Shown in pieces: positions 15,074 to 16,660 of a DNA stretch of 16,660 bases. The DNA is taken from assembly GCA_946482165.1 (NCBI GenBank), contig CAMLQS010000080.1, forward strand, positions 1 through 16,660. The letters run 5' to 3'. This DNA is from an uncultured Verrucomicrobiota bacterium. Lineage in GTDB: Bacteria; Verrucomicrobiota; Verrucomicrobiae; Opitutales; Opitutaceae. The translations under genes and the position numbers were made by a program. Within the stretch, counting starts at the first letter, position 1. Every line of letters begins with the position of its first letter. The notes beneath the pieces were generated by a model. That model saw only the letters and a list, made by a program, of their open reading frames with translations. It ran no database searches and was not told the origin of the DNA.

Positions 15074-15140
15074 GGGAAAAGGTAAGGACCAAGGCGCGGA
15101 CTCTTTGTGGTCCTTGGCGTCTTCGCGCCTCTGCGTTTGA
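15034..15140. repeat. Extragenic repeat element with inverted ends (CGCAGAGACGCAAAGGCGC type)
   Basis: The left end at 15041-15059 (ACGCAAAGGCGCGGAGAAG) and the complement of the right end at 15118-15136 agree at 16 of 19 positions, giving an element of roughly 100 bp with inverted termini. Its style, which translates to strings such as NAEARRR and PLRLCA in different frames, resembles a palindromic repeat I recall as scattered through genomes of Verrucomicrobiota, Planctomycetota and other phyla. That recollection is unverified. The element fills most of the POT-cyclophilin gap and runs into the 5' end of the cyclophilin reading frame. No transposase is present, so it would be non-autonomous. 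Confidence 0.65.
15077..15115 (-). terminator. Terminator-like hairpin downstream of the POT transporter gene
   Basis: On the minus strand, AAGGACCA (complement of 15108-15115) pairs perfectly with TGGTCCTT (complement of 15084-15091) around a 16-nt loop. ACCTTTT follows directly (complement of 15077-15083). Stem plus short T-run fits a weak intrinsic terminator for the POT gene, which stops at 15146. It sits inside the repeat element and ends 3 nt before the apparent cyclophilin ATG, so it could also attenuate read-through into the cyclophilin gene. Confidence 0.5.
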
Positions 15141-15145
15141 AATCG

Positions 15146-16657
15146 TCAATCGGCGCCGGCGACGAGGCGTTTGATGGGGCGCGCGAAGACGATCAGAAGC
15201 AGGCCGGCGGCGAGGGGGAGAATGGTGATCTGGAGATACATCGCGGGCCAGGAGGCGACGCGGTCGGCGTGAAATTCGCCGGCGAGCAGGCCGGCGATGA
15301 GGCTGCCGAGCGAGGTGGCGAGAAACCAGATGCCCATCATCTGGCCGACGAAGCGGCGCGGGGCGAGTTTGGTGACCGAGCTGAGGCCGACCGGGCTGAC
15401 GCAAAGTTCGCCGAAGGTGTGCACCAGGTAGGTGGTGATGAGCCAGGTCGGCAGCGCGGAATCGCCGGCGGCGACCACGCGCGAGGCGCCGGCCATGACG
15501 ACGAAGCCGGCGGCGAGGAGGAGCAGGCCGATGCCGAACTTCACCGGGATGGACGGATCGAGATGGCGCTTGGCGAGCCAGACCCAGAGCGCGGCGAAGG
15601 CGGGGGCGAGCGCGATGATGAAGACTGGGCCGAGCGCTTGGAACCAGGCGGCGGGGACGGTGTAGTTCAACCAGTCGAACTGGCGGTCGGTGTAGCGCTC
15701 GGCGAAGAGGTTGAACGAGGAGCCCGCCTGCTCGAAGCCGGCCCAGAAGAGAGCGGACGCGAAGAAGAGCACGAGGATCATCGAAACGCGTTTTTTCTCG
15801 GTGGCGTCGAGGCGCCCGAGGGTGAAGACGCCGATGAAATAGGCGGCGGCGATGGCGAGGATGACGTAGGTCGCCCAGCGCGCGATGGCGATGGGATTGA
15901 GGGTGACGACGCCGGTGATGGCGAGCGCGGTGATCAGGAGGGTGGCGGCGATGCCGCCGAAAAGGAGCACGCGCTCGGCGAGGTGGAGCGGGCTTTCGTG
16001 GCCGCGACGCAGGCCGGCTTCGCCGAGCCAGGCGCGGGAGAAGTGAAACTGCACGAGGCCGAGCACCATGCCCACGCCGGCGGCGCCGAAGCCCCAGTGC
16101 CAGCCGAGGCTGGTGGCGAGCCAGCCGCAGATCAGAGGGCCGATGGCGGCGCCGAGGTTCACGCCCATGTAGAAGAGGGTGAATCCGGCGTCGCGGCGCG
16201 CGCCGCCCTCGGGGTAGAGGTCGGCGACGAGGCCGCTCATGTTGGGCTTGAGCGTGCCGCTGCCGATAACGACGAGGAGGAGCCCGAGGTAGAACGTCTG
16301 CGTCCACGGCAGTGCGAGGGTGAAGTGGCCCAGCGCGATGATGATGCCGCCGATCCAGACGGCGCGCTGCGCGCCCCAGAGGCGGTCGGCGAGCCAGCCG
16401 CCGGGGAGAGACATGAGATAAACGGCGGCGGTGTAGAGACCGTAGATCGCGGTGGCGGTCTTGTCGTCGAGCGCCATGCCGCCGCGCGTGGCGTCGACCA
16501 TGAAGAGCACGAGCAGGGCGCGCATGCCGTAGTAGCTGAAACGCTCCCACATCTCGGTGAAGAAGAGCGTGGCGAGGCCGCGCGGGTGTCGGCGGCTGGC
16601 GGTGGCTCCGGATGGGGTGGAGGGCGAGGGCTGGGCCGGGGAGCCGGGAGTGGGCAT
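15146..16657 (-). CDS. POT/PTR2-family proton-coupled oligopeptide transporter
   Basis: This 503-residue inner-membrane symporter imports di- and tripeptides with protons. The family signature ExxERFxYY is at 35-43 (EMWERFSYY) in the first membrane helix. PGGWLADRLWG is at 85-95, the PTR2 motif around GSGTLKPNMSGLVADLY at 132-148 with substrate/proton-coupling lysine K137, and FTLFYMGVNLGAAIGP at 159-174. FWAGFEQAGSS and FGELCVSPVGLSSVTKL mark the C-terminal half. Hydrophobic segments run throughout, consistent with the 14 helices of bacterial POT proteins, and length is normal. The ATG lies 3 nt from the window edge, preceded in the protein by a Pro/Ser-rich 20-residue cytoplasmic tail, so a later start is possible. 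In this context it could bring in hydroxyproline-containing peptides; generic peptide uptake is equally compatible. Confidence 0.94.
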   Translation of the reverse strand: MPTPGSPAQPSPSTPSGATASRRHPRGLATLFFTEMWERFSYYGMRALLVLFMVDATRGGMALDDKTATAIYGLYTAAVYLMSLPGGWLADRLWGAQRAVWIGGIIIALGHFTLALPWTQTFYLGLLLVVIGSGTLKPNMSGLVADLYPEGGARRDAGFTLFYMGVNLGAAIGPLICGWLATSLGWHWGFGAAGVGMVLGLVQFHFSRAWLGEAGLRRGHESPLHLAERVLLFGGIAATLLITALAITGVVTLNPIAIARWATYVILAIAAAYFIGVFTLGRLDATEKKRVSMILVLFFASALFWAGFEQAGSSFNLFAERYTDRQFDWLNYTVPAAWFQALGPVFIIALAPAFAALWVWLAKRHLDPSIPVKFGIGLLLLAAGFVVMAGASRVVAAGDSALPTWLITTYLVHTFGELCVSPVGLSSVTKLAPRRFVGQMMGIWFLATSLGSLIAGLLAGEFHADRVASWPAMYLQITILPLAAGLLLIVFARPIKRLVAGAD

Positions 16658-16660
16658 GCG

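Noticed and set aside
1..16660. CRISPR arrays, tRNA or rRNA genes, insertion-sequence transposases, prophage or defence genes
   Set aside because: Nothing with the required repeats, cloverleaf sequences or protein motifs was seen. All sizeable frames are accounted for by the nine genes or their shadows.

Overview
The window is GC-rich, densely coding DNA with nine protein genes: eight complete and one cut by the left edge. The best guess for the source is Verrucomicrobiota, probably an Opitutaceae-like plant-polysaccharide degrader. This rests on high GC, large secreted glycoside hydrolases with no SusC/SusD pair, palindromic extragenic repeats and starts that lack Shine-Dalgarno motifs. It is an inference from style, not a phylogenetic result.

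Region A (1-3633, plus strand) is most of a trans-4-hydroxy-L-proline catabolic operon. It holds a DadA-like FAD oxidase for cis-4-hydroxy-D-proline (5' end missing), a DHDPS-superfamily 1-pyrroline-4-hydroxy-2-carboxylate deaminase, and an alpha-ketoglutarate semialdehyde dehydrogenase. The expected 4-hydroxyproline 2-epimerase would lie to the left. Two long palindromes flank the dehydrogenase gene.

Region B (3712-12915, minus strand) holds, in transcription order, a secreted GH2-type glycosidase, a secreted two-domain protein (BNR_4 beta-propeller plus GH105 unsaturated uronyl hydrolase), a secreted GH127/GH146-type beta-L-arabinofuranosidase, and an ACT-containing threonine dehydratase whose start overlaps the arabinofuranosidase stop (ATGA). 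An AraC-family regulator (13009-13914, plus) is divergent from the GH2 gene. AT-rich symmetric candidate operators lie in the intergenic gaps.

Region C (13925-16657, minus strand) holds an exported cyclophilin with an unassigned C-terminal extension and a POT-family proton/oligopeptide symporter. Between them is a repeat element that supplies the apparent start codon of the cyclophilin.

Read together, the genes suggest use of plant hydroxyproline-rich glycoproteins (extensins, arabinogalactan proteins). The steps would be removal of beta-L-arabinofuranosyl and uronic-acid decorations outside the cytoplasm, peptide uptake, prolyl isomerisation, and catabolism of hydroxyproline to alpha-ketoglutarate and of threonine/serine to 2-oxoacids. 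Each enzyme assignment stands on its own motifs. Their integration into one system is a hypothesis.
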